12,825 nt of DNA, taken from assembly GCA_946480585.1 (NCBI GenBank), contig CAMLKQ010000033.1:1-12825 (forward strand), read 5' to 3'. Of this stretch, positions 1-6,900 are shown piece by piece (the first letter of the stretch is position 1; the number at the start of each line of letters is the position of its first letter). The position numbers and the translations under genes were made by a program. This stretch comes from an uncultured Kangiella sp. (GTDB lineage Bacteria; Pseudomonadota; Gammaproteobacteria; Enterobacterales; DSM-103792). A model generated the notes under the pieces. The model was not told where the DNA came from, did no database searches, and was given only the letters and a program-made list of their open reading frames with translations.

Positions 1-618
1 CGCGACACGTTCGCCGACTGGCCGAGTGCCGAGGTGCAGGACAAGACCTTTTATCTCGGTCCGCGCGGCTGGTTCAGTAACGGTGATTTGCGCAGCAGCC
101 CAAGCAGCGCAAACGCCAGCAACACATTCAGTGCCGGGCTGTTGTCAGGCGCGACGGCGGGCATTCCCGTGATCAGCTCCACCTTTGAAGCGCACTTGCA
201 GGCACCGATCACCGCGTTCATTCCCGGCATCAACCGCGCGCTGGCAATCGTCTATGAATCCGACCGCTTCGATCAAACCCAGCGCATCCGCGGCATTCCG
301 CAACTGGAGCTGTGGCTGCGGCCGAGCAACGAGCGCTTCCAGACCATCGCCTATCTGTACGATCTGGACAACTGGGGTGTCGGCACCTTGATCACGCACG
401 GACCGGTGACGGTGCTCGACGCGGTGCCCGGTCAGGATCGGAAAGTGCAGATTGAGTTGATCGCCACCGCTTACGATCTGCCGGCCGGTCACCGGCTGGC
501 GCTGGCGATCGACACCGCCGACCCGCAATACAGCGCACCAACGCTGAATTACTACCAGCTGACCGTTCCGTACAGCAGCGGCAAGCAATCGCGCTTGGTG
601 CTGCCGGTGCGGCACTAG
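1..618 (+). CDS. CocE/NonD-type (X-Pro dipeptidyl-peptidase family) hydrolase, C-terminal part
   Basis: The reading frame is open from the first base (RDTFADWPSAEV precedes the first internal GTG at 34), so this is the 3' part of a gene starting outside the window; 205 codons are visible. The visible part resembles the C-terminal jelly-roll domain of the CocE/NonD and X-Pro dipeptidyl-peptidase family: a strand-rich segment with LELWLRPS, an AYLYDLDNWGVGTLITHGP stretch, then YDLPAGHRLALAIDTADPQY and a terminal LVLPVRH. In that family the domain packs against an N-terminal alpha/beta-hydrolase domain carrying the Ser-Asp-His triad, which would lie upstream and cannot be checked here. Substrates vary (acyl esters, peptides, beta-lactam side chains), so none is assigned. 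The gene ends at a strong terminator and converges on the next gene. Confidence 0.72.
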   Translation, partial: RDTFADWPSAEVQDKTFYLGPRGWFSNGDLRSSPSSANASNTFSAGLLSGATAGIPVISSTFEAHLQAPITAFIPGINRALAIVYESDRFDQTQRIRGIPQLELWLRPSNERFQTIAYLYDLDNWGVGTLITHGPVTVLDAVPGQDRKVQIELIATAYDLPAGHRLALAIDTADPQYSAPTLNYYQLTVPYSSGKQSRLVLPVRH

Positions 619-624
619 TTGATA

Positions 625-662
625 AAAACAAAGCCCGGCACGTTAATGTCGGGCTTTGTTTT
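625..662. terminator. Bidirectional Rho-independent terminator between convergent genes
   Basis: A 16-nt left arm (AAAACAAAGCCCGGCA, 625-640) pairs with the right arm (647-662) with a single G-U mismatch, around a 6-nt loop CGTTAA. The GC core is flanked by A-rich sequence on the left and T-rich sequence on the right, so the hairpin has a U tail when read from either strand. It lies 7 bp after the stop of the rightward hydrolase and 33 bp beyond the stop of the leftward serine hydrolase, as expected for a shared terminator. Confidence 0.9.
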
Positions 663-694
663 CGCTGCCGTTTGGGTTTGCGATAGCGCTTGCG

Positions 695-2422
695 TCAATC
701 GGCGTGCCGGACAAACTTCATGTCTTTGGCACGGCCGACATCGATCGCGAAGCCGGTGACGCGCTGGTCGGCGTCGCGTTGGAAGCGCAGCAGCGCACCG
801 TTGACGGTAAAGGCATCGACAAACGCGGGTTGCAAGGGCAGTGCAGGTCCGCGGGGTTGCAGCACGGTCAGCGCACCATCTTTCACCGTGAACTGCCAGT
901 TCGTGTTGAGCTCCACGCTGTGGAAGTCCGCCGCAAACGCACTGAGCTCCGCTGCCGTGGGTGCAAAGGCTTTGACTTCTTCAAATTCGGTGATCTCATC
1001 ATCTGCCGACAACTGCAAACGGCGCATGCCGTTGGTGTCGGTGCTAAACCGCAGCTCGGCAGGGCGCGGCACGCCGAGCATGACCAGCCGCTCGCCGTTC
1101 TGGGCTAGCTCGGACGCGTTATTGGCATTGCGCACATACCAGAGCTTGCCTTCACGCCATTCAATGCGACGCAGCAGGCCGTTGCTCCGTGCCCAGTACA
1201 TGCCGGTGTAACGTTCCGGGTTGGTGACTGCGATCTGACTGCCGCTGGCTGGTGTCGGCGGATTGCTTGTGCTGTTCGCAGTGCTATTTGCTGCCAGCAC
1301 TGTGGGCTTCAGCAGGTCCGCGAAGTAAATGTCGGTCACTTGCCGTGCCAGCCGGCTGGGGTCACTGCTGTCGACATTGCACAGCACGGCAACGGAAAAT
1401 TGTTGCTGCGGCAGGCGCAGCAACTCGGCGCGATAGCCGGCCCAGGCACCGCCATGCATGACCAGCGGTTGGCCGTGATAATCACTGACCATCAAGCCAC
1501 GGGCATAGTTGATGGCGCGGCCATCATTGAGTGTGCCGGTAAGCTGCAGTTGCTCGATGAGCCAGCGGCCACCCACTGCGGTCTGGTAAAAATTCTGATC
1601 CCATTTGGCGAGATCGGTGATGGTTGTCTGCACAGCGCCATCGCCAGTCTGCTCCCAGTCCGACATCTGCACGGCAAAACCGGCCTCGCCCAGATTCTCG
1701 TAAGCGGTTGCCCGGTTGTGGATCACCGCTTTGTGGTTGTCGAGAATGCGGGTATCGCGCATGCCGAGCGGTGCAAACAAGCGCGCTTCGGCAATTTCAC
1801 GCAGGGGTTTGCCGACAATGCGTTGAGCGATCTGGGCCAGCAGAAAGTAACCGGTGTTGCTGTAGCTGTGCTCGCTGCCCGGAACAAAGTCCAGTGCTTG
1901 CTGCCGGGCGATCGCGGCCAATGCCTGAGCTTCGGTGGTGTGGTCCTCAAACGCGATATCGCCGAGGTTTAGCAGCACAATGTAGTCACGCAGGCCGCTG
2001 GTATGGTGCAGCAAGTGGCGCACGGTAATGGTGTGGCCGTAATCGGGTATTTCCGGCAGGTATTTGCGGATGTCGTCATCCAGGGTCAGTTTTTTGTCTT
2101 GCACCAACAGCAATACGATGGCGGCGGTGAATTGTTTGGACGTCGAGCCGATGTCGAACACGGTTTGACTGGGGTTGATTGCCAGTCGATGCTCCAGGCT
2201 GGCCAAGCCATAAGCTTTTTCGTAGACCAGCCGACCATTCTGGATAACGCCCAGCGCACAACCGGGTGAGTCCGGCTTCTCGTAATCGGCAAACAGGGCA
2301 TCAACCTGCGCGGAGCGTGACGGCGTTTTCGTGGTGTCTGCTGCGGTGGTCGCGCAGAGCATGGCGAGGGCAAGCGGGAGCAGCAAAGACGAGCGCTGCG
2401 CTGGCGTGTGACGGGTTGGCAT
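695..2422 (-). CDS. Exported serine hydrolase, beta-lactamase/DD-peptidase fold (class C-like)
   Basis: The 575-residue product begins with a positively charged start and hydrophobic core (LLLPLALAMLCATTA), typical of a Sec signal peptide cut near residues 26-29, so it should act in the periplasm or outside. The penicillin-binding/beta-lactamase motifs are present in order: S93-T-S-K96 (nucleophile and base), Y187-S-N189, and H323-G-G325 in the KTG position, as in class C beta-lactamase-related esterases and D-aminopeptidases. Around residue 373 a Ser/Thr/Asn/Pro linker leads to a second part (about 400-575) rich in predicted strands, like the lipocalin-type C-terminal domains seen in such enzymes. 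The ATG is supported by AAGGA-like sequence just upstream. The substrate (peptidoglycan peptide, ester or D-amino peptide) cannot be told from sequence; true beta-lactamase activity is only one option. The gene is probably transcribed alone, because a hairpin separates it from the operon upstream. Confidence 0.85.
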   Translation of the reverse strand: MPTRHTPAQRSSLLLPLALAMLCATTAADTTKTPSRSAQVDALFADYEKPDSPGCALGVIQNGRLVYEKAYGLASLEHRLAINPSQTVFDIGSTSKQFTAAIVLLLVQDKKLTLDDDIRKYLPEIPDYGHTITVRHLLHHTSGLRDYIVLLNLGDIAFEDHTTEAQALAAIARQQALDFVPGSEHSYSNTGYFLLAQIAQRIVGKPLREIAEARLFAPLGMRDTRILDNHKAVIHNRATAYENLGEAGFAVQMSDWEQTGDGAVQTTITDLAKWDQNFYQTAVGGRWLIEQLQLTGTLNDGRAINYARGLMVSDYHGQPLVMHGGAWAGYRAELLRLPQQQFSVAVLCNVDSSDPSRLARQVTDIYFADLLKPTVLAANSTANSTSNPPTPASGSQIAVTNPERYTGMYWARSNGLLRRIEWREGKLWYVRNANNASELAQNGERLVMLGVPRPAELRFSTDTNGMRRLQLSADDEITEFEEVKAFAPTAAELSAFAADFHSVELNTNWQFTVKDGALTVLQPRGPALPLQPAFVDAFTVNGALLRFQRDADQRVTGFAIDVGRAKDMKFVRHAD

Positions 2423-2510
2423 GGGCTGAGAATCCTTTTTGCTCGGCGAGAGTGGCGCTGACCCAGTCGGCAGACGATGACGGCATCTGCTTGGTCAGCA
2501 ATCGGCTAAC

Positions 2511-2537
2511 AGAAAGGGGCGCGAGGCGCCCCTTTCT
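2511..2537 (-). terminator. Hairpin terminator after the sigma/anti-sigma operon
   Basis: AGAAAGGGGCGC (2511-2522) and its perfect reverse complement (2526-2537) form a 12-bp stem with a 3-nt loop GAG. On the leftward strand the 3' arm ends CCCCTTTCT and continues GTTAG, giving a modest U-rich tail. It sits about 60 bp past the stop of the coiled-coil protein gene and about 90 bp before the start of the serine hydrolase, so it likely ends the three-gene operon. Confidence 0.7.
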
Positions 2538-2599
2538 GCTTCTTGAACAACTTTCGAATAGACGGCTGTTCTGGTGAACACCAATCAGACAAACACTGA

Positions 2600-3538
2600 T
2601 CAGAAGTTGTAGCTGATCGCTTTCTTCTGCAGCACGCCAGCGGTTTGACTGCCGGTTGCGCAAGCATCCAGATCGGCTTTCTTGATCACCCAGATCTTGT
2701 GCTTGGCGTCACTCTCGCCGGCCGCATCTTTCAGTATCAGCGTGACATGCTCGCCGGCACCCAAGCGACGAGTCGAGCCAGCATAGCTGCACAGCGTATC
2801 GAGCAGCTGGTCTTCGGTTTCCTTGACCTTGGCTTGCCACTGCTGCTTCTGTTCGTTGCGCAGGGCTTCGGCCTTGTTGCGGAATTGCTGCTGGGCCGCT
2901 TCAAAGCTTTGCCGCGATTTTTCCAGCGCCGCTTTCTGCTTGTCGCGCTCGCTCTGGCTCATGTCCTTGTTTTTGCGTACGGCGTCGGCGTAGGCGCGTT
3001 GCTGATCGCGGTAGTCGCGAGCGGCTTTGCGCTGGGCGTCGCGCAAGGCCCGCAGCTGGTCCTGCGTCTGCTTGTCGATGCCGCGGCCGTAGCCCATTTC
3101 GCTCATCGCTTCCTGGGCGGCTTCCATTGCTTCTTCGACCACCGCTTCCATTTCTTCGGTGTCGAATTCCACTTCCGGTGCCGGCGTGCCTTCTTCGTCA
3201 TCGAAGGCGACTACCGGCATGGGCGGCAACGGCGCCAGCGGGGCGATCGGCGTGCCGAACACGTGACCGTAATGGGCGCCCGGCAGATGCACTTCAAACA
3301 CCATGCCCTGACCGGCAAGGTAAACGCCTTCGATATTGACGCCGCCATGCTCCCAGCGACCTTGCCGGGATTTCGGCGCGGTGGCGGTTTCAAACACCTG
3401 GCCGAGGATCTGCACGTCTTTGCTGATCGCGCTGTAGGTTTTGCTGTCGGCAGCGATGCTGCCGGTGCTGAGGGCGGTCGCGCCGGCTGCGATCAGTGCA
3501 GTCAGAAATGAGCGGACCTTGAAGGAACGACGGTTCAT
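2600..3538 (-). CDS. Exported coiled-coil protein, third gene of the ECF sigma operon; function unknown
   Basis: I do not recognise a named family for this 312-residue protein. It has a clear signal peptide (RRSFKVRSF followed by a hydrophobic stretch, probable cut after A30 in SIAA-DS), so it should be periplasmic or secreted. Residues 31-95 may form a small globular domain; 97-109 is proline-rich (TPIAPLAPLPPMP); 113-145 is strongly acidic with many Glu and Met; about 156-247 is a long Lys/Arg/Gln/Glu-rich helix likely to form a coiled coil. A short C-terminal domain (250-312) follows, with two cysteines (C250, C293) that could form a disulfide. Its ATG overlaps the anti-sigma stop codon (ATGA), with a GGAGG site 4 nt upstream, so the two are translationally coupled. 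The position suggests a sensor, a partner of the anti-sigma periplasmic domain, or an effector of the stress response. That role is inference. Confidence 0.85.
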   Translation of the reverse strand: MNRRSFKVRSFLTALIAAGATALSTGSIAADSKTYSAISKDVQILGQVFETATAPKSRQGRWEHGGVNIEGVYLAGQGMVFEVHLPGAHYGHVFGTPIAPLAPLPPMPVVAFDDEEGTPAPEVEFDTEEMEAVVEEAMEAAQEAMSEMGYGRGIDKQTQDQLRALRDAQRKAARDYRDQQRAYADAVRKNKDMSQSERDKQKAALEKSRQSFEAAQQQFRNKAEALRNEQKQQWQAKVKETEDQLLDTLCSYAGSTRRLGAGEHVTLILKDAAGESDAKHKIWVIKKADLDACATGSQTAGVLQKKAISYNF

Positions 3539-4215
3539 AAAACCTCCGAGTCGGTGGTGGTTTGCAACGAGGCCTTGAGCGCGCGCAACTCAAGTCGACT
3601 TTGCTGTTGAGTGGTCAACAGATCGCTGAAGGCTTTCACCTGCAACGCCTGATCCTGATCGCGCACGGTCTTCCAGTAATCGACCCATTGCGCCAAATCC
3701 TGTTGCTGCTGCTCGCGGGCGTAATTCACCACCGCGGTCATCATTTTCTGGTTGTCCTGCTGCCGGCTGATGTCCCAGGCGGCGAGCTGGTTTGTCACGG
3801 TCAGCTGCTGCTGTTCCTTGAACTGGTTCAGCCGCTGTTCGAGCGCATCGGCGGTCAACACGTCGCCGCTGGTGGCTTTGCTGCCACCGAAACTGATCCG
3901 GAACCCGTTGGCATCGCTTTGCACATCCACCTTTGCGACGACCAAGAGCAGGCACAGCGCCGAGGTTGCCATCGACAGCCACGGCAACCATTGGCCGCGC
4001 TGTTTTTCCGGCACGGCGAAGGCGGTGCGATTCCATTCCGGCACCGGCAGATCGCGCCACTGGCGCGCCTCAGCGCTGAGCGTATCCAGCATCGCCAAAT
4101 CGGCTTGGCAATGCGGGCATTGCGCCAGGTGATCAGACAGTTGCTGCTGCGTGGCTTCAGGCAGCAGATGCTCGCGGTAATCGCTGAGCAGTGGGCCGGC
4201 TTCTTCACAACGCAT
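3535..4215 (-). CDS. Anti-sigma factor with N-terminal zinc finger and one membrane span
   Basis: The 226-residue product starts with a zinc-binding anti-sigma (ZAS, zf-HC2) domain: C3, then H29-x3-C33-x2-C36 (HLAQCPHC). These domains bind ECF sigma factors in the cytoplasm and block their binding to core RNA polymerase. One hydrophobic segment (about 76-94, WLPWLSMATSALCLLLVVA) would cross the inner membrane, leaving about 130 residues in the periplasm. That outer part is unusually Gln-rich and mostly helical (EQRLNQFKEQQQ, ISRQQDNQKMM, REQQQQDLAQW), suggesting a coiled coil. The gene overlaps the sigma gene by 11 bp and the downstream gene by 3 bp, the usual layout for a sigma/anti-sigma pair. 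An AGGA-like site lies about 9 nt before the ATG, inside the sigma gene. Release is probably by proteolysis or a conformational change on an envelope signal, but the signal is unknown. Confidence 0.9.
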   Translation of the reverse strand: MRCEEAGPLLSDYREHLLPEATQQQLSDHLAQCPHCQADLAMLDTLSAEARQWRDLPVPEWNRTAFAVPEKQRGQWLPWLSMATSALCLLLVVAKVDVQSDANGFRISFGGSKATSGDVLTADALEQRLNQFKEQQQLTVTNQLAAWDISRQQDNQKMMTAVVNYAREQQQQDLAQWVDYWKTVRDQDQALQVKAFSDLLTTQQQSRLELRALKASLQTTTDSEVL

Positions 4216-4762
4216 GTTTCAGTTCCTCATTCCCCCGCAGCTTCTGCAGTGCGGTGTACAAACGGGTTTTCGCGGTGTTTTCCGGGATGCCGAGTTGGCC
4301 GGCAATCTCCTCGAACGTCAGGTGCTGGAAGAATTTCAGTTCCACCACCAACCGCTGGTCGTTACTCAGTTGCGCCATCAGCCTCAGCAACGTGCTGCGC
4401 AAACTGTCTTGTTCGACGCTGCGATGACTGCTGTCATCGGCGACGATCACGTCTTCATCCACTTCCGCTGCCTTGTGCAGCGGGTTGCCGCGCCGCCGGC
4501 GCAGGAAATCGACCGCGCGGTTGGCGACGATGCGCAGCAGCCAGGCAGCGAATACGCCCTCGGCCCGGTAATTCGGCAGGTTGCGGTACACCGCCAGAAA
4601 CGCTTCCTGCATCAGGTCGAGCGCGTCCTGCCGGTTGCCGGTCATCCGGTAGGCGAGGTTGTAAACCCGCTTCTCATGGCGGCGAACCAGACTCAGCCAG
4701 GCGCGCTGTGATCCCCCCAGCGCCTTGGCAATCAGTTCGCCGTCGTCTGCTATTCCGAACAT
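4205..4762 (-). CDS. ECF (sigma-70 family, RpoE-like) RNA polymerase sigma factor
   Basis: The 185-residue length and two-domain layout fit an ECF sigma factor. Region 2 spans about 22-92: RRHEKRVYNLAYRMTG (core binding), then RQDALDLMQEAFLAVYRNL and FAAWLLRIVANRAVDFLRRRR, the last matching the region that melts and reads the -10 element. Region 4 spans about 122-176, with LSNDQRLVVELKFFQHLTFEEIA and the helix-turn-helix LGIPENTAKTRLYTALQKLR that reads the -35. There is no extra C-terminal domain. The gene is first in a leftward operon with its membrane anti-sigma factor, so activity is likely controlled by sequestration at the inner membrane. Such sigmas often direct their own operon, but I could not pick a convincing ECF promoter in the 172 bp upstream. 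The ribosome site (CGGAT) is weak, which may keep expression low. Regulon and signal are not known from sequence. Confidence 0.93.
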   Translation of the reverse strand: MFGIADDGELIAKALGGSQRAWLSLVRRHEKRVYNLAYRMTGNRQDALDLMQEAFLAVYRNLPNYRAEGVFAAWLLRIVANRAVDFLRRRRGNPLHKAAEVDEDVIVADDSSHRSVEQDSLRSTLLRLMAQLSNDQRLVVELKFFQHLTFEEIAGQLGIPENTAKTRLYTALQKLRGNEELKHAL

Positions 4763-4816
4763 GGTTATCCGTTTTTGGTGTGAACTGCGTTTTCGGTTCG
4801 TCTGTGCTGATTGTCG

Positions 4817-4850
4817 TTGCCGGCCGGCAAATAGTTTGCCGGTTTGGCAA
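4817..4850. promoter_or_regulatory. Cluster of TTGCCGG inverted repeats in a divergent intergenic region
   Basis: Within 34 bp the heptamer TTGCCGG appears at 4817-4823, inverted as CCGGCAA at 4824-4830, direct again at 4836-4842, followed by a degenerate TTGGCAA at 4844-4850. This gives a perfect 14-bp palindrome (TTGCCGGCCGGCAA) and an 8-bp inverted repeat with 3-bp spacer (CCGGCAAA-TAG-TTTGCCGG). It lies between the divergent sigma factor and RidA-fold lipoprotein genes, 55 bp from the former and 84 bp from the latter. The arrangement fits an operator for a dimeric regulator; a DNA or RNA hairpin is the alternative. No regulator is identified. Confidence 0.45.
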
Positions 4851-4934
4851 AAATTTACCTTTGCTGCCGGGCCGGCCGGGCGTGTGGCATTGTCGCGACC
4901 GGAGGCAACCGAGCCTTTTCAAGGAGTGCGGGCA

Positions 4935-5441
4935 ATGAAAAATCTGTGGTTGATGGCCATGGCCGGTCTGCTGAGCGCCTGCGCCGGCGGCGGGTTCAAC
5001 ACCGAGCCGGCGGTCAGCAAGTATCTGGTCAATCCCGGCAATACCCAACGGGTTTATGAGCAGTGGCATTACGCCCAAGCGGCGCGGGTTGGCGACACCA
5101 TCTGGGTGTCGGGCCAGCCCGGGGCCGGGGCGGGCGCCAACGATATCGAAGGCCAGACCCGGGCGGTATTCACCCGCTTGAAGGCTGTGCTGGAAGCGGC
5201 CGGTTCCAGCCTTGATGACGTGGTTGAGCTGACCAGCTACCACCTGAACATTGCCGAGCTGGACAAGGTCGGCAAGGTGAAGGATGAATTCATGCCAAAT
5301 CATTACCCGGCATGGACCGCGATTGGCACCCCTGCCTTGCTGATGCCGGATGCGCTGATCGAAATCAAAGCGGTGGCGGTGGTCGGCAGCGGCCAACGGG
5401 TGCAGGTGGTGACGCGCGTGCCGGCTGCTGCAACGCCGTAA
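4935..5441 (+). CDS. RidA/YjgF-fold lipoprotein lacking the catalytic arginine
   Basis: The 168-residue product starts at the ATG at 4935, chosen over upstream in-frame starts because it has AAGGAG 8 nt before it and begins a typical lipoprotein signal (MKNLWLMAMAG, lipobox L13-S-A-C16). After cutting, C16 would be lipidated; A17 at +2 favours outer-membrane sorting. The rest is a RidA/YjgF/YER057c domain: WVSGQPG near 57-63, a TRLKAVLEAAGSSLDDVVELT helix and strand near 80-100, and PDALIEIKAVAV at the end. Known RidA enzymes hydrolyse reactive enamines/imines in the cytoplasm using Arg105 (E. coli). Here that position is W127 (YPAWTAIG), while the E120 equivalent is kept (E143). It therefore belongs to a Rid subgroup without the deaminase arginine, and its exported location also argues against the standard role. 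It is divergent from the ECF sigma operon. Function unknown. Confidence 0.85.
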   Translation: MKNLWLMAMAGLLSACAGGGFNTEPAVSKYLVNPGNTQRVYEQWHYAQAARVGDTIWVSGQPGAGAGANDIEGQTRAVFTRLKAVLEAAGSSLDDVVELTSYHLNIAELDKVGKVKDEFMPNHYPAWTAIGTPALLMPDALIEIKAVAVVGSGQRVQVVTRVPAAATP

Positions 5442-5462
5442 CATGCTGCGCCGCAGCATGTT
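5440..5462 (+). terminator. Stem-loop directly after the RidA-fold gene (possible terminator)
   Basis: AACATGCTG (5440-5448) pairs perfectly with CAGCATGTT (5454-5462) around CGCCG; the stop codon TAA overlaps the left arm. No U-tract follows (GGCTGGAG comes next), so it may protect the mRNA 3' end or support Rho-dependent or weak termination rather than act as a classic intrinsic terminator. Confidence 0.4.
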
Positions 5463-5578
5463 GGCTGGAGCGCGGACGGTGGCGTGGACGGGCTCACGGC
5501 GCTGCGCGATGTGCGTGGTATAGTCGCCGCCATTGTCACCGACCGATGCGCCACGCCGCATTCGTTCGTACTCGCCTG

Positions 5579-5607
5579 ACGGCGCCTTCACGGCGCCGTT
5601 TGTTTGT
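5579..5607 (+). terminator. Intrinsic terminator-like hairpin just upstream of the DUF819 gene
   Basis: ACGGCGCC (5579-5586) pairs perfectly with GGCGCCGT (5592-5599) around TTCAC, followed by a T-rich tail (TTGTTTGT). It ends only about 25 bp before the DUF819 start codon. It could simply end transcripts coming from the RidA-fold gene. However, a TATAGT hexamer lies upstream at 5519-5524 (no good -35 partner seen), so if transcription starts there the hairpin would sit in the leader and could act as an attenuator. Confidence 0.45.
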
Positions 5608-5631
5608 CACCCTCTGCACAGATCGAGAAAG

Positions 5632-6882
5632 ATGGAACGCACTGTCCTGATTAGCAATGACGTCGTCGTGATGGGCCTGCTGGCGCTGATTCTGGCGCTC
5701 GTCTTCAGCACCTCACGCAGCCAGTGGACGCCGCTGAAAGCGTTTTACACCTATGTGCCGGCGATTTTTCTGTGTTACTTCCTGCCGTCGCTGCTGAACA
5801 CCTTCAACATCATTGATGGCAGCGCTTCCAACCTCTATCTGGTCGCGCGCAATTATTTCCTGCCAGCCAGTTTGGTGCTGCTGACCATGAGCGTCGATCT
5901 GAAGCGTTTGTTTGCGCTCGGACCGAAAGCCTTGATCATGTTCCTGACCGGCACGCTCGGCGTGATGATCGGCGGCCCGCTGATCCTGTTCATTTACTCG
6001 CTGATTTCGCCGGAAGCGGTGACTGGCGGTGATCCGGATTCGCTCTGGCGTGGCCTTGCCACCATTGCCGGCAGCTGGATTGGTGGCGCCGCCAACCAGG
6101 CCGCACTGCGCGAAACCTACAACACGCCGGGCGATCTGTTCTCGGTGATGGTGACCATCGATATCGTCATCGGCAATTTGTGGATGGCGTTCCTGTTCTT
6201 CCTGATCGGCAATGCCGAGCGCATCGATCGCTGGCTGAAAGCCGACACCCGCGCGATTGATGAAGTGCGTGCGACGGTGGAGAAATTCCAGGCCGAACAC
6301 AAGCGCGAAATGACCTTGAATGATTTGATGATCATGGTCGGCCTTGCGATTGGGGTGACCGGTTTGTCGCACTGGCTTGGCGGCGGCATCGCGAAATACA
6401 TTGGCGAACACGCGCCGTACCTGAAGACCTGGAGCCTCGACAGCACCTTCCTGTGGGTGGTGATTCTGGCCACCGCCGGCGGCCTTGGCCTGTCGTTTAC
6501 CCGCGCCCGCAATCTCGAAGGCGTTGGTGCTTCCAAACTCGGCTCCGGCTTCCTGTACATCCTGATCGCCACCGTCGGCATGCAGATGAATATCGCTGCC
6601 GTGGCCGATCACTGGCAGCTGTTCTTCGTCGGCCTGTTCTGGATTCTGACCCACGGTGCGCTGCTGTTTATCGTTGCCAAACTCATACGCGCGCCGCTGT
6701 TCTTCCTGTGTGTTGGCTCGCAGGCCAATATCGGTGCCGCCGCATCGGCGCCGGTGGTTGCCGCCGCGTTCCATCCGTCCTTGGCGCCAGTCGGTGTGCT
6801 GTTGTCGGTGTTCGGTTATGTGCTTGGCACCTACGGCGGTTACCTCTGTGCCGAAGCGATGCGCATCGTTTCTGGCGGCTAA
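5632..6882 (+). CDS. DUF819 (YjcL-like) family multi-span membrane protein
   Basis: The 416-residue product, taken from the ATG at 5632 with GAGAAAG just upstream, is very hydrophobic, with roughly ten predicted membrane helices and one longer polar segment (about 196-230, NAERIDRW to KREMTLND) likely in the cytoplasm. Residues before M1 in the longer open frame are polar and unlike a membrane protein start. It matches the DUF819 family (B. subtilis YjcL type), whose fold is thought to resemble secondary transporters; the substrate is not established. Two glycine/alanine-rich segments, GSWIGGAANQAA (147-158) and GSQANIGAAASAP (362-374), fall in the two halves and look like the paired broken-helix motifs of an inverted-repeat transporter. 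The HIT-domain gene follows after 18 bp, so the two are probably co-transcribed. A role as a transporter is inference. Confidence 0.85.
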   Translation: MERTVLISNDVVVMGLLALILALVFSTSRSQWTPLKAFYTYVPAIFLCYFLPSLLNTFNIIDGSASNLYLVARNYFLPASLVLLTMSVDLKRLFALGPKALIMFLTGTLGVMIGGPLILFIYSLISPEAVTGGDPDSLWRGLATIAGSWIGGAANQAALRETYNTPGDLFSVMVTIDIVIGNLWMAFLFFLIGNAERIDRWLKADTRAIDEVRATVEKFQAEHKREMTLNDLMIMVGLAIGVTGLSHWLGGGIAKYIGEHAPYLKTWSLDSTFLWVVILATAGGLGLSFTRARNLEGVGASKLGSGFLYILIATVGMQMNIAAVADHWQLFFVGLFWILTHGALLFIVAKLIRAPLFFLCVGSQANIGAAASAPVVAAAFHPSLAPVGVLLSVFGYVLGTYGGYLCAEAMRIVSGG

Positions 6883-6900
6883 GTAGCGGGGCAGAAATCC

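Noticed and set aside
4725..4934. Upstream extension of the RidA-fold protein to a start at 4725
   Set aside because: The extra 70 residues overlap the sigma gene start and would bury the lipoprotein signal; the ATG at 4935 has an ideal AAGGAG site.
4763..4934. ECF-type or sigma-70 promoters in the divergent spacer
   Set aside because: Fragments such as CGAACC and TTGGCA exist, but none has a correctly spaced partner element, so no promoter is called.
3562..4938. 458-codon rightward open frame opposite the sigma/anti-sigma genes
   Set aside because: It runs antisense to clear ECF and ZAS motifs, has low-complexity Arg/Pro/Ala composition, and crosses the divergent intergenic region.
5533..5631. 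Upstream extension of the DUF819 protein to 5533
   Set aside because: The extra 33 residues are polar, run through a terminator-like hairpin, and precede a natural membrane-protein start with its own ribosome site at 5632.
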